Of a stretch of DNA of 64,000 bases, positions 23,701 through 35,028 are shown one piece after another. Origin of the DNA: Micrasema longulum (lineage: Eukaryota > Arthropoda > Insecta > Trichoptera > Brachycentridae); assembly GCA_022494885.1 (NCBI GenBank), contig JAGVSM010000934.1, forward strand, positions 434,001 to 498,000, in the 5' to 3' direction. A program made the translations under genes and the position numbers. Numbering within the stretch: position 1 is the stretch's first letter; each line of letters starts with the position of its first letter. The notes under the pieces are model-generated. The model saw only the letters and a program-made list of their open reading frames with translations, ran no database searches and had not been told where the DNA came from.

Positions 23701-26344
23701 ATAGTAAAAAAATAAATGTATGTGTACAGCAAAAAGCATATTTAAAAAAACATAGCAAAATACCGAGGAGAAAGAGAGAAAAAATAACGTAAAAGATGTA
23801 ATAAAAATTTAAAAAAAGAGTATCTAGTAAACAATTTTCTTTTAAATAAAAAAAATATTGTTGTATAAAAAATAATATTTAATACATTTCCCCTCTCTGT
23901 GTGGAATGAAAAATACAGTGTGTAAAATAGAAGTAGAACCCAGAATGAGTTTTGAATCGATTTGATTCACACGCCACATAGTGGTAAGCGCATTTGCCTT
24001 AGGTTTGGGTTCGATCCCTGTCCAGAATATACAAAATGACTTTTTAAAAACCCTCCATTGTTTACATTCAAATCATGGTTGAAATGTCACTATTTAAATA
24101 TTTGTCTTATCTTTTCCTTTTCTTCTCTCCTTCCAATTTTAATTTCGGTACTTAAAAAAACACTTTTATTATCATATATGTTCATGATAATACTATCTAT
24201 CTTTTCTCATAAATTCAATTTCTTTCTAGTAGGTAGGTAGATGGGTATTCGGCCTCGTGGTGTTATGGTCAGCGCGTTTGCCTGCCATGCAAGAGGTCTC
24301 GGGTTCGATTCCTGACATGGTTGATATGAAATATTTATTGAATAGGGTGTTTTCACACCAGAATATTTCATAGTCCCTGGACTGGTACCTGAAGCGTAAG
24401 ACTGATCATCTTACCTCCATGTAAAAAAAATTATCAAGATACGCTGCGATTGGTATATCAATGCAGTGCCCTATGCACCATTAGGTGCGGAAAGGGAATG
24501 ATATGATATGATATAGGTAGTAAGAAATTGCATTAAAGCAGTTATGTATATATATAATATATGCTGTAACACCTTTAAATAAAGTAATGTGCGTATAAAT
24601 GTATAAAATCTGTAAAATAAATTAGTAAATTATCACAGAAAATAAAAAAATAACAGAAAATGACTAAATAATTTTTTCGAGGACCATCAAATTCGTAAAA
24701 GTAGATAAGTAATTTAATGCTAATTTACCTGTGATTTAGATAAAACTTTCAAAGCGAAAAATTTATCCGTATCAATCTGAAGCACTTTGTAAACTTTTCC
24801 GAAAGCTCCTTTGGATATAGTTTCAATGTACTTGAAGTGTTTACTTTGTGTCTCGCTGTCTACTTTGAATTCTGGTAAAAACAGCGCTTCTATATTGGCA
24901 ACAGGCCAGGCAGTCTTGCTGGCAGAAAGGGGATTAGAAAGGGTAGATTCATTCCACCTGGAAAAGTTAAAAACAATCGCTAATTTATTTAAAATCTTAA
25001 AGAAATAGACATTTATTAATTTGTATACATGGCACAGATGCCTTTTTATGAACAGAAATATCTATATTATAAAACTGAAAACACTTGTGTGTGTTTGCCT
25101 GTCGGTTTGTCCGTCCCAAGAACTTGGTAAGTGGTAGCGATGAACAAATTGGACAACTCATCTAGATGCAATTTCTAAGTCAACAGTACTATTTTCAAGC
25201 CTTATTTTTCTCAGACTTCTGAGGTATAAAATCAAACCTTTTAATAGTAAGATAGAAGAATGTGAAACTTATAATCAACATTTAAAATACCGTGAGTAGA
25301 TTTTCAAGGTCATTGTTATCAATATGTATGATAATTTTTGGGTGATCCCATGTAGGATACCCTAAAAATGGCTCCTGCAATGGTAGCCGAAACGTCTGAA
25401 ACCTCATTAGGGCGTAAAAACAAAAGTTGCTCTTAGAAGATTCGATAAATAGCAGATTTGACTATTGGAAGTATAATTCTTTTGTGTGTACTTGCCAAAA
25501 TTTTGTAGCAAATATAGGATGTGTTGTTGTAAAATTTGCTAAATGGTGCATATAGATAATAAATAAATAACTACAAAAAAATATGTATCAACTGTACTTT
25601 TACCCAAGTAGCATTATTGTTGGCAATTAGTAGGGCCGATGTGACCCTACATCAGCTATAGTACTGTTAATAATCGCAAATTTAATTTGGTTAAAAGAAA
25701 GTTACATAAATAATTATTGTAGTCCATAAAACCGCATGGTCTAAATGTGTAGTATGTTTCAATATAGTGAGAAAAGGTGTCTAAATGTTAATTCTTATTG
25801 TGATATGAAGAGGCATTCAAATAATCTAAATTGATTTAGATACTGTGTACCTTTATTTTAAAACATATAGACAAACAATAAGGATCACAAAAATGTGGAT
25901 TACAATATTGAGAATGAATTTGGCATACCTTCTTCTAGATACTCTTGACCAGGGTCGAGTTGAACTATATGCTGAATAATTGCTAGTAGTACTGACAAAA
26001 GAGCGTCCACTTAGATTCCCTATAAAACTTGATAAACTAAACTAAAAACAAACAAAAACATGTCACGACATTAGTAAACATTGATACAAATTGTTTCTAG
26101 AAATTGTTTTTTACAATAACAAATGTGCATTTCCTCGAAATAACACTCATCTCGAATGAATAACAAGTTATTTATAAAATGGTCTAACAAAGTTGATATA
26201 AATAAAAAACATATGAGCTGCGTATTTACCAGCTGTGTTTGGGCTTATCTGTCTTCTTACCTGACTAACATCTTGTAGTCTTTCGCGTGTTACATGATTG
26301 TCACTTGCTCTGTAATTGTTAGATTTGTTGGTGGTATTTCCCAT
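11774..26344 (-). CDS. S6KL: S6KL-type AGC serine/threonine kinase, seven exons recovered (C-lobe end incomplete)
   Basis: Exons in transcript order: 26344-26261, 26041-25929, 24957-24729, 23349-23226, 20389-20282, 19937-19779, 11862-11774; all are bounded by AG/GT and phases match throughout, giving 302 residues. The start MGNTTNKS fits N-myristoylation. A Ser/Arg-rich stretch precedes the kinase domain, which starts near residue 108. Visible elements: glycine loop [10 protein letters not shown] (first Gly of GxGxxG is Ser), FALKVL lysine K136, alpha-C glutamate E155, hinge [10 protein letters not shown], catalytic VYRDLKPEN (D231), IDFGLSK (D249), activation segment [15 protein letters not shown] and DWWSLG. 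YRD and GTLRYMAPE are AGC-type, and the whole looks like the insect ribosomal-protein-S6-kinase-like (S6KL) group rather than S6K itself; Drosophila S6KL acts at the neuromuscular junction. Introns reach 8 kb and one hosts ATG101. The missing part is kinase subdomains X-XI; see the candidate last exon at 8561-8722. Confidence 0.88.
11941..12080 (-). repeat. SINE family A copy (partial)
   Basis: It contains the 3' body signature ATGGTGCATAGGG and an inverted box B (GGGAATTGAACCCGGG). It is read on the minus strand and compared with the fuller copy at 24246-24516. Confidence 0.6.
12715..12858. repeat. Short fold-back MITE
   Basis: The outer arms are ATAGAAATAAAAGACGAGTG and its inverse CACTCGTCTTTTATTTCTAT (one base differs). 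Internal inverted pairs include the AAATTTG stretches and ATATCC(T/A)GTGAC. The core holds GACCGGTTTCATTGC, resembling the GAAACCGGTC motif of the other fold-back families in this window. A half-copy lies near 39930-40020. Confidence 0.7.
14880..14932. repeat. Inverted repeat hairpin
   Basis: AAATCCAC...TGGCAGGTCAT and ATGACCTGCCA...GTGGATTT form arms of about 22 bases around a 9-base loop. It probably belongs to a small MITE within the large S6KL intron. Confidence 0.6.
18897..19553 (-). CDS. Atg101: Autophagy-related protein 101 (ATG101), intronless
   Basis: ATG101 is the HORMA-fold subunit of the ULK1/Atg1 initiation complex; it binds and stabilises ATG13 and recruits downstream factors to the forming phagophore. 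The frame gives 218 residues from MNARSQVF, the family's usual length. Key landmarks are EGRQVDEA near the N-terminus, YSIGTLG and [12 protein letters not shown] in the HORMA core, and [14 protein letters not shown], where W110 and F112 fall exactly at the WF-finger positions known from the human protein. The C-terminus ends [11 protein letters not shown], as in other animals. An in-frame ATG ten codons upstream is rejected because the family starts at MN-R. The gene sits inside the S6KL intron between exons at 19779 and 11862, on the same strand, only 226 bases after the preceding exon's donor. The absence of introns suggests either a retroposed copy or ancient intron loss. Confidence 0.97.
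   Translation of the reverse strand: MNARSQVFSLTMEGRQVDEAVASIFHTVLFHRSFGKFLYTLEGNYSIGTLGYMDVDCDFIDFTYVCCSSPKLDRNVKKEISGFSELLRSKDGAATGQISLEFFQKKRNRWPFQPECIPWEVWTVRLELIELHGEDERQVCREKVGEMLQDKVFYITEVMNKHEYVPKVPIQSDVDLIFDTSYEDVQPYLFKINYSLAGPPASSVGNTMKKLIRETLAL
19779..19937 (-). CDS. S6KL: S6KL kinase exon 6: catalytic loop, DFG and activation segment
   Basis: This exon alone encodes the residues that define a working kinase: YRDLKPEN with D231, K233 and N236, the IDFG metal-binding aspartate, and [11 protein letters not shown] up to the first base of the APE alanine codon. It joins in phase (one base plus two) to exon 7 at 11862. No inactivating change is visible. Confidence 0.9.
21050..21300 (+). 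mobile_element. Mariner-type transposase C-terminal fragment
   Basis: Plus-strand frames contain WDVL.HPPP, SPDLAP, SDYHLFSPLKAHMGG-like and a tail [10 protein letters not shown], the pattern of the mariner C-terminal domain. The PPYS part is broken by a 12-base C run. This is a different subgroup from the copy at 5541-6525, which has FFLFP rather than YHLF. Dead fragment within an S6KL intron. Confidence 0.65.
21720..22015 (+). mobile_element. LINE 3' UTR, 5'-truncated
   Basis: A C- and A-rich, T-poor stretch with CACACGCACA and CATACACACATTCACA is followed by a T-rich segment and an (AAAATAAA)n tail. The same layout ends the large LINE at about 34310-34574 and recurs at 60300-60541, which suggests related 3' ends. 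Confidence 0.5.
22390..22570 (-). repeat. SINE family B copy
   Basis: Read on the minus strand: a tRNA-like head with GGTTCGTGATTCGAATCCCA, then a body with AACTTGATTCCCATTTT, TGAGTTATTTACAACTTGTT and an A/T tail. The body matches 47030-47190 and 54655-54810. The open frames on both strands here arise from this SINE. Confidence 0.65.
23440..23770 (+). repeat. Degenerate tandem repeat in an S6KL intron
   Basis: Variants of AACATAGTAAAAAATGTAGT recur head to tail with spacing near 20-30 bases, most regular from 23515 to 23610. They decay downstream. Confidence 0.55.
24246..24516 (+). repeat. tRNA-derived SINE family A, near full length
   Basis: The head reads CCTCGTGGTGTTATGGTCAGC, split as CCTCGTGG and TTATGGTCAGCG, then TGCCTGCCATGCAAGAG and a perfect box B GGTTCGATTCC at 24302-24312. 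The TGCC anticodon region and overall layout suit a tRNA-Gly(GCC) ancestor. A 3' body contains GAATATTTCATAGTCCCTGG and CCCTATGCACCATTAGGTGC, ending in a (GATAT)n tail. Other copies: 11941-12080, 43703-43852, 48407-48556, 52034-52205 and 57843-57992, all inverted. A second tRNA-like head with box B GGTTCGATCCC is at 23960-24020. Confidence 0.75.
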
Positions 26345-28856
26345 TTAAACAAACAAAACTAAATAAAACATTCATAATTCGATATCGTATAAAGGAATAC
26401 GAAGACAATGTAAAACACCTCCTTTGGATTTCCACAGTGACCCAAATTCACCCGAATTTTATGGATGTTTTTTGTAAACACACTGCGAAATACGTCTTTC
26501 TACTTCCGTTATAGATTAAATAATGGGAAAAATAGTATACAAAAATAAGCGTAATTCATAAGTGGCATAAGACCTAGTATAGTTAACGATAAAGTTTTCA
26601 ACAATGAATTTTAGGAAAATGTTGACTTTCATATGGTAAGTTGTTCAAAATGTTACCATAATAATGCCAAATAATTGCCATGGTTACATAAAATTTTGCC
26701 GACAAAAAAATTAAATTATAATTTTTGTATTTTATTACTTCTTGCGTATTACAAAATATTGTGTCTAAATACGTTTATTTCACATAAAAACACTTCTGTT
26801 TTTAAAATCTGTATTTACTGAGGCACAGCACACGGCAACGTCATAAGTCTCTTCATATATATTTTTATTTATAAATACATATAAATATATTTATTTATTT
26901 ATTTACACTCACTGGAGTGTCCCGTGCCGAGGGAAACATTTTACAAAATTTGAAACAGGTCTAAGATTAGCCATTTAACAAAGTTTACATAATATATATA
27001 TCATTTAATTATTACTTAGTATTTAAAAATAAAATTACAAACCTACTGATTTTGTCTTTGTTTCATTATATTGCTATATTTCATAATTTGTAAATATTGT
27101 GTTTTTTGTTTCAGGTAACAACAAAATGAGGAACAAAATTGCTTCGTAAAAAGTAAATAACTTCACAAAAACTTTTTATTGTACAAATAAAACCATTTTT
27201 TTTTTTCAAAATTATTTAATTAATTATAAATTTATTTGTTTGTTGAAAACATTAAAATGATATGGGTATTAAACATTAATCAAAACGTAAAATTTTACAT
27301 AGGTACCTCTATTACAGCTATTTTTTAAACCACTGATAATTCTGTCGGTTATATTTATATAAGAACTTTTAATATTCTATTGCATGTTGTCATGAAACTA
27401 AATTAAACATAACATTTACTACCTTCTACAATTTGTATACCATTCAAGGAAATTATTGGCAAATTACAAATAAACAAACCAACACGCTGTTTTCACATAG
27501 AAGTGGGCAAAACGATAAAATTCTACGTTTTTCTATTTTTGCACACCTTACTTCTCCTACATTAATTTATATTTTCTAGTACGCACACCGATTATTCGAC
27601 TCATGATATATTTATCTTCAATTATTTTTTGGATTTGGTGATACTATGTCTTTTTTATCTTCTTCGTTTTCTGGATTCATTAATATTCACATCATTAATC
27701 TTTTTTGTGTTTTTTTTGCAGTCCATTTGCTGTATATACTAGTACTTAAACCAACGCAGCATTCCTTTCTTTGATTTATCAATATTATTTTTCTCAGTTC
27801 TTACACAATGCATACGGATCTTGATATTTATGTTTGTTTTTATCGTACTCACCATATATATGCCTGAGATACTGCATTTCAACAGCATTTATACTACTTT
27901 CACTCTCGTTTTTTTAATTACATAATTTTCTTCCGTCATTTTGACGAGTTGGCATCAAGATTCTATTGGGAGTTACTTATTTTGCTTTCTGTGACAAATA
28001 CATTTTTGTCATGCTTAATTTTAGTACATCATTTAATTTGTATTCTTTAACCACTTACCCTCCTTTCAATATTTTTGTCCGTATTTCCATTCTTATCAAA
28101 TAAACTAATTATTTTGTCTGATTTACAATATCTTCATTCACAAATATCAACATTATTTATGATTACGTAAAATTATTTTTATAACGTCTATCATAAAAAA
28201 ATAATATAACTGACAAAACGTTTTTAATTCTACCAAAATTACCAAATATAATGATTGTCAGGATAAAAAAAACTGTTTTCATCCGGATTTTTAGAGGCCA
28301 ATCATACTATGAACAATAAAAAGTCAAATAATACCTACACTTGGTTACTTTTTCGTCGAAAAGGTTGTTTTATTTCTTTTTTCATTGAATTTTTTCGATG
28401 TAGCTCGCCTTAAATATTATTTTGTTCATAATAAAAATACACGTGCTCATAGAAAACTTCATTGATTATTAGCAGATATTTCAACCAACATTAAAAACTC
28501 ATTTAAGATGTGAATATGGTAATCATGACTGGTTTAGTGATTACTTTACACACTGTGTAACATTTACAAAATTTTCTTTGTTAAATGTTTATAGTTCCAT
28601 ATTCAATGATCAAAAAGGTTACTTATCTTATTTGTAATATCTAGTGATCTTGATAAACTTCCTAGAAGATTGACATTAGTCTACAAATATTTGAATACAC
28701 TTTAAATATTGTTATCCCACTTTGGTCATTTTTATTTTTAAACATGGCAATGTCTTTCATTTTGGGTTGTCATTTGTCATAGAAAATTTCAAAAGTCTGA
28801 CAGAAATCTTTGCGATCTTACGGTCTTTATCTTTGGATTTATCGCATTGTAGAAAA
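26345..28856. other. Intergenic region between S6KL and COX6A (divergent promoters)
   Basis: The two genes face away from each other and are separated by 2.5 kb of AT-rich DNA. A dispersed-repeat copy (TTTACACACTGTGTAACATTT) lies near 28545-28570, close to the COX6A start. A possible LINE scrap lies around 26880-26940. No CpG-rich promoter is apparent. Confidence 0.4.
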
Positions 28857-30937
28857 ATGGCTTCGATTTTGGGGCAGGCTGCCCGTCGTTATATTTCTAA
28901 TTCGGCTCCTTTGAGGTCCGGCCATGCCGCCTCAACTGGTGGCCATGGAGGTAAAATCTAATTTCTGAAAGTTGACTGGAATTTGCGTATTTTTCACTTA
29001 CAATTATTTTATCGTAGTATTACATAACACATATTTGACATTGATTTTCAGGTGGCGCAGCGCTATGGAAGAAAATGTTTTACTTCGTCGGAATTCCAGC
29101 TATTGGACTGGGAATGGTCAACGCATATTTAGGTCACCAAGAAGGACACCACAAACCTAGACCGGAATTCATTCCTTATGATTATTTGCGCATTCGTACA
29201 AAGGTAAAAATATATACTTATTCAGACAAATCTTACTTCCCCCATCTACTTTTGTTTCGGATTAGTCACGATGTTTTGTCGATATATTTAATTTGGAAGA
29301 ACCTTCGAAATTACTCTTAAGGTGATATATCTATTAAATGACTCAAGTATACAAATTGGCCATTATTACGATTTAAGTGTTTCAAACTGAGACCGATCCC
29401 TATATTACAGGTAAATCCATAATTTTAACAAAAATAACAAAACATTAAAGTTTTTCGTTAGCAGACTTAATGAAGAAGAACTTTTTGATAATTAAACTTC
29501 AATTTTTTTTAAATATTAACATCGTTATGCCAGATTTGGAGTAGTATTTTTCAATATAGTATTATTTATAGTTGAACTTTTACAATTGTCACAAGTCTTC
29601 TTTAATTTTTCATCTGTCAACTAGCTAGGAAAATTTCCTAATTAGTTAATAAGAAGTATTCGTCTATTAAAATTATATAATGTATATACTTAATATGATC
29701 ACACATGCTATTTTTAACAAGATCATCCTGTTTTTAGATAGTTTCTATTGTTTCTTTGTCCCCAAAAACAGTTTCAGGAAGCTAATTTACCCATTTTCAG
29801 AAAGAGGAGTACTCACCCTTAGTTGAAAAGGGATTTATTCAATCTTATTAAAATATCGAAGCATTTGATCACCTCAAAGTGTGATATAATTAAACGCTAT
29901 AAATATTTCAGAATTAATAATTTAAACATCGCACCATTAATTTTATTTAATTATATGGGCTTACAAAAAACACAATAAAAAATCTTTGTTATCAAAAAAG
30001 TACTTTTTTTAACTCATGATTTTTTTGTTTTACAATATTACTTATATAATTCATACTGCAATACTGCTTATCCTGTTTTTTTACAAAAATGTTTTACTGA
30101 AATAAATTCTTTTCAGGACTGAGAGCTGTTTGTTTTAAATTATTGCTATTTTTACTCTAAATAATGATAGTTTTTCTAATATTTCAGTGATATTTTTGGT
30201 TGTTTAAAATCATAAATAATAAATTAACAGAATGATTTTTCAGATCCCCTGTCGAAATATTCAATTGATAGTTACGCGGTATTGCAGTATCACCGACGAT
30301 ATTATCTTTTTTCTGATTCAGTTAAAATATATAGAAAAAATGCAATAAGAAACTTCCTTTCTTAGAGTACGGCAACAAAAAAACAGTATTTTAGTATAAA
30401 AGGTTAAATCAAACAAAAATAATAAAATAATGCCTTACACTCAAAACCAAATTTATAAAAATTATAAAGACTACCTAGGAAAAAAGTTGCAAAATTGATT
30501 ATACATGGGTTTAAAATTGTACAATGTGTTTCCCAAGGAAATAAAAGAAAGGAATTTTGTAAAAAATGTTCTTGACAGCATTATATTTATGTGATGTTTA
30601 TCAAATATTTATGTTACATAGTTCATAAGTACTTGCGAACTATCTTAATAAAGCGTAAATAAATAAAAAAAATTGAGTTTGGATTTTTAGCTATACAACT
30701 TAACTTGTATATTTTTTGTATTCATTTTCTATTTGAATATTATGATTATATACAGGTAGTATCAATCTTACTTGAATGTTTTCTATTTTCCCCTGCAAAT
30801 GCTATGTATGAATTAATTGATATTTTTTTGTTTGTTGATAGCGTTTCCCATGGGGTGATGGAAACCATACCTTGTTCCACAATCCTAAGATCAACGCGCT
30901 TCCTGATGGTTATGAAGATGAAGAAGGAGGTCACTAA
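28857..30937 (+). CDS. COX6A: Cytochrome c oxidase subunit 6A, mitochondrial (COX6A), three exons
   Basis: Exons 28857-28950, 29052-29203 and 30842-30937 join in phase to give 113 residues. COX6A is a nuclear-encoded small subunit of respiratory complex IV in the inner mitochondrial membrane. The N-terminus ([14 protein letters not shown]) is Arg/Ala-rich and amphipathic, as for mitochondrial import. A single membrane segment, [18 protein letters not shown], is followed by the family signature [20 protein letters not shown]. Exon 3 supplies [14 protein letters not shown] and ends GYEDEEGGH. The ATG at 28857 begins the targeting peptide; an in-frame ATG at 28722 would add 45 residues unlike the family. 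AATAAA at 31026-31031 lies 89 bases after the stop. Intron 2 (1.6 kb) holds a LINE 3' fragment. Confidence 0.96.
30400..30671 (+). mobile_element. LINE 3' fragment in COX6A intron 2
   Basis: A broken plus-strand frame resembles the C-terminal tail of jockey-like ORF2 (KDYLEKK, then [12 protein letters not shown] out of frame). It is followed by an AT-rich 3' UTR and an AATAAATAAAAAAAA end. Short and degenerate. Confidence 0.5.
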
Positions 30938-31174
30938 ATTCAGATGTAAATATTTTATGTTCCGATCATAGTCAGATGTTATTTTTTGCTTAATTTCCGT
31001 TTACAATACTTTGTATAATAGAGCTAATAAAATATTTAAAACGGTTTAAGTGACTTTTAATTTACAGTACAAATTGTCAAGTGCTTGCAAAATAGGATTA
31101 TAAAATATTTTGTAGATAACATCTACAAAAGGAAGATTGTTTTTTCGGACCCGAGAAATATTTGTGATCTTATT

Positions 31175-31310
31175 ATTTACCCTAATATTTCGATTCAAAG
31201 ACCATTTTTTAAAAGTTGTAAATAACTGTGTTAGAAAAAGAAAATTAGGTTGTGACATAGCAAGATTTGAACCTCTGATCTGAAAGGTTTGACATGCCTG
31301 AACAACAAAA
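31175..31310 (-). repeat. SINE family B copy (degenerate)
   Basis: On the minus strand a decayed tRNA-like head (AGAGGTTCAAATC, box-B-like) is joined to the body stretch AGTTATTTACAACTTTT, as in the other family B copies. Confidence 0.5.
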
Positions 31311-31569
31311 CCATTACCGTAATTTTTCAATACTTTAAGTTTAACAGTATTTTGATGCAGTTTTTTGGACTCCTCATTACTTCACATATACTTAACCAAC
31401 ACGTAACACATATTCTAACCCTTTCACACCAAACAAATTTTACAAAACATTTGTTACTTTCGAAGCAAAATACAAAATACAATCATAATATATATGTATT
31501 TTGAAATACTCTCATATATTTATTACTTTAGTAAATATGTCGAATTATTTTATATTCTCAGGTCATTTA

Positions 31570-34500
31570 TTTTCAAAAGGCGATAAATTATCTATTTTTT
31601 ATCAAAATTCTCGGGCCTTCGCTCCAAATTACCAATTTTCTATTAAAATATTATTTCTAATAACTACGACATAATAATAATAACCGAGAGTTGGCTTTGC
31701 GAGGGTGTTCTCAACTCAGAAATTTGTGACAGTAGATATGATGTATTTCATCTCGATCGTGAGCGGTAAAACGAATGGTGGTGGAGTTATGATTTAGGTA
31801 CTTAGAAGCCTCGGCGCTCATGAGCGTTCGGAATGGAGACAAGTCGGCTCCGAGTGTTTGTGGGTTACTATTCCAGCTTCATCGCTTCGCTCGCGCAACA
31901 GTAATCGCTCTTTCGCAAACCGTGACTTGCATATTTGTTCTGCATATGCTCCCCCCGATAGTGTCAATAATAAACTAAAAAATAAAAATCACGTACCTTT
32001 GTCTCAACATATTCAACGTCTAATTTCATTATTTGAAAATATTATAGAATCAAGTGAAGACTATTATTTAGTTGCGGAAGATCTTAACTTATACAATATT
32101 GGATGGAACTCTTTCAATTTACCAATTTACAGTCATAAGGGTCCCGTTGAATTTCAGGAGGCAGGAAGAAGATTGATAGAGTTATTCACAAAACATAATT
32201 TCTAACAATATTATCTAACCAAAAACTCGAAAAACAATGTATTTGATCTTATTTTTAGTAATTTCGCGACCGAATTCATTCACTCTACCTTTCCTCTAGT
32301 AAAGGAGGATGTTTTTCACCCATCGTTGGAGATGTCGCTCAAGGATATTTTTGCTCCTTATTTTACTAACCAAGAAGAAGATTTCGTATAGCCAACTATG
32401 ATGTAATCAATGAGCAGTTAACAAATATAAACTGGGCACAGCACTTTTGCTGGTTTAACTGTAGAAGATACAGTTACTAGTTTTTATGATTTGCTTAGTA
32501 AAGTAATAAATACGCATATTCTTCTTGATACAAAAATCCAAAAGCAATTCTATTCCACTTGGTTCAGTGATGCGCTGTTGAAATTAATCAAGGAAAAGAA
32601 TAAGGCTCACTCGAAATGGAAACAAATATGCTAATCCACTTGATGATGACGAATTTGCATTGTTGCGTAAATGACAAAAGTTATTACAAGAAGATTGTTT
32701 CTAAAAGTACATTAGATCGTTGCAAGACATTGTAAAAAAGAATCCAAAACAGTTGTGATCCTATAAAAACTCGTCGCAGTATTTCTACTTACCCAAATAT
32801 TTTGAATAAAAAGATACAAAATGTGAGGAAAGTCAGTCAATTTGTCTTGGATTCAATGACTTTTTCAGTTCTGTTTTTAGCAAACCTGCTGACACATATC
32901 CCGTAACCAATCTCGAACCACCATACTGCAATGATGGTGGAATAATTAACAATATCCAAACTACGGAAAGTGAGGTCTGTAAACTTTTGTCCATGTTGGA
33001 TGCTAACGGGGGTGCTGGTAGTGATGGAGTGCCTCCATATTTTATTGTAAAATGCGCGAAATCACTATGGTCCCCACGGTTTTCTCAAAGGCAAATCAAC
33101 CGCGTCTAACTTAATTGAGTTTATGAACTTTGTACTTCGTTGTATGGATAAATGTGAACAGGTGGATGTGGTCTACACTGACTTTGAAAAGGCATTCGAT
33201 CGTGTGGACCACATCATCCTTCTGAGGAAAATTTTTAACCTTGGAATACGAGGTGACGTATATCGATGGATATCATCCTACGTAAGCAACAGAAGCCAAT
33301 CTGTCATACTCGGAGGTTTTAGATCCAACTTTATAGATATTACATCGTGAGTTCCTCAAGGGTCACACTTTGGTCCGTTGCTCTATAATGCGTATCTTTA
33401 TGATATATATGCAGACGTCCTTAATTCAAATTTCTCGATGTATGCTGACGTTAAAAAAATATATCTGAATATCAAAGATACTAGCGACTGCCATAATCTC
33501 CAAGACGATCTTTACCGATTAACAGATTACTATGAAAAAAAAATCATAAATGTAAAAATCTCCAAATGTTTGCTCATTTCTTTTTCGCGTAGCTCCTAAC
33601 CTATTTTGTATCAATATTTTATAAGTAATCAATCTATATGAGTTGAAAGTGTTCGTGGTCTTGGTGTGATTCTAGATAAAAAACTTATGTATGAGAACCA
33701 CATCGAAAATAAAGTGAACCGAGCATATAAAAACTTAGGTTTTGTTATCCGCACTTGCCAAGTTTTTAATGATATTGGTAGTATCAAATTGATTTATTTC
33801 GCTTACGTTCGCAGTCTCCTTGAATATGCCTCCTCTGTGTGGTCTCCTCAGTATTCCACATACAAGATAAGACTTGAAAATATTCAGCTAACATTTTTGA
33901 GACATCTCAATTGGAGATCCAGATTTACGGACCTTAACTATAAAACTTCTTGTCATAAACATAATAGACTTAGTCTTGAGGATCGTCGTTTGGTATTAGA
34001 TATGGGGATTTTACATGAAATTCATAATGGACGTCTTGATAGTCCTGTTCTGGTTTCTGAGTTGGCAATTAATGTACCTGGCTACCGCACCCGTCACACG
34101 AATCTATCTCTTTTCCATGTACCTACAGTTTTCACCAACTATGCACAGAACTCTCCCCTGATTCGCTTGGCGCGTAATTATAATCTATTTTTCAATAACA
34201 TAGATATATTTAACTGCAGTAAACTCACTTTTAAAACAAGAATTAAAAAACTATTCTATGAAAAAAATTACATTTCTTTATAAAAAATAAATATTTTTTT
34301 ACATTATTAATTTAAGTTGTTTCTATTCACTCATATCAAACACACACTTACCCGGTCCATAAACCCACACTCACACACATATTCACATACCTACCAAAAC
34401 CACACTTAACTCACTAACCCACGCATCCTCACACTCAAAAACTAACCGAACTGGATTTTTATAATTGGAATAGTATTTATGTGGAAAACTGATTTGGCTT

Positions 34501-34574
34501 TATTTTATGTTTTTTTATAATGTTGTATATATTCTTTTGTATTGCTGTTGTTTTTCTGAATAAATAAAAAAAAA
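31570..34574 (+). mobile_element. Nearly full-length, inactive jockey-like non-LTR retrotransposon
   Basis: Plus-strand frames show, in order, an endonuclease part (TESWLCEG near 31690; DLHICSAYAP and DYYLVAEDLNLYNIGW, 31925-32105) and reverse transcriptase (NGGAGSDGVP at about 33010; HGFLKGKST, VVYTDFEKAFDRVDH near 33170; SVPQGSHFGPLLY at 33350; SMYADVKKIY at 33440). They end with the C-terminal domain VRSLLEYASSVWSP and a stop at 34283. A CA-rich 3' UTR and AATAAATAAAAAAAA tail end near 34574. Frameshifts and stops divide the frame, and the palm between CAKSLWSP and HGFLKGKS is deleted. The catalytic YADD box reads YADV, so the second aspartate is lost. It inserted between COX6A and GGT. 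Confidence 0.88.
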
Positions 34575-35028
34575 TGCCAATAATATTTGTATTTCATCAC
34601 ATTATTCTTTTAGGCTTGTTGACATGATAGAAACTCATTGTTGTTGCTGTTTATTTAAGCTATTCACAGATAAATTTAAAAATTAAAGAGTGAAGAGTAA
34701 TATTTATTTCAAACTCATTTGCAAATAACATACTAAACTTATGATTTTCATTTGAATACAAAAGAAAAACGCATTTTAATTACTACCTATATTACCCAAA
34801 TACTGTAAAATGGTTACAGTAATTGTTTCACAAATAAAATGAAAAATAATAAAAAAATGTTGAGTATGTTAACTTCTAATAACAGTAAAAAAAAAACAAT
34901 AACACACTTCAGAAGATCTTTTTATTTATTTTAATTCTAATATAGTGACTCAATAATGTATATTTTAAAAATATGTATACTTTTATTCTAAAAATATATC
35001 ATCTTTCTGCAAGTATCTTATATATTAT
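34575..35028 (-). other. GGT 3' UTR and flank
   Basis: On the minus strand, AATAAA occurs at 34987-34982, 42 bases past the GGT stop, and again at 34926-34921. The rest is AT-rich. Confidence 0.5.

Noticed and set aside
24246..24330. tRNA-Gly gene
   Set aside because: The box B is perfect, but the acceptor stem cannot pair and a SINE body with a simple-repeat tail follows, so it is the head of a SINE.
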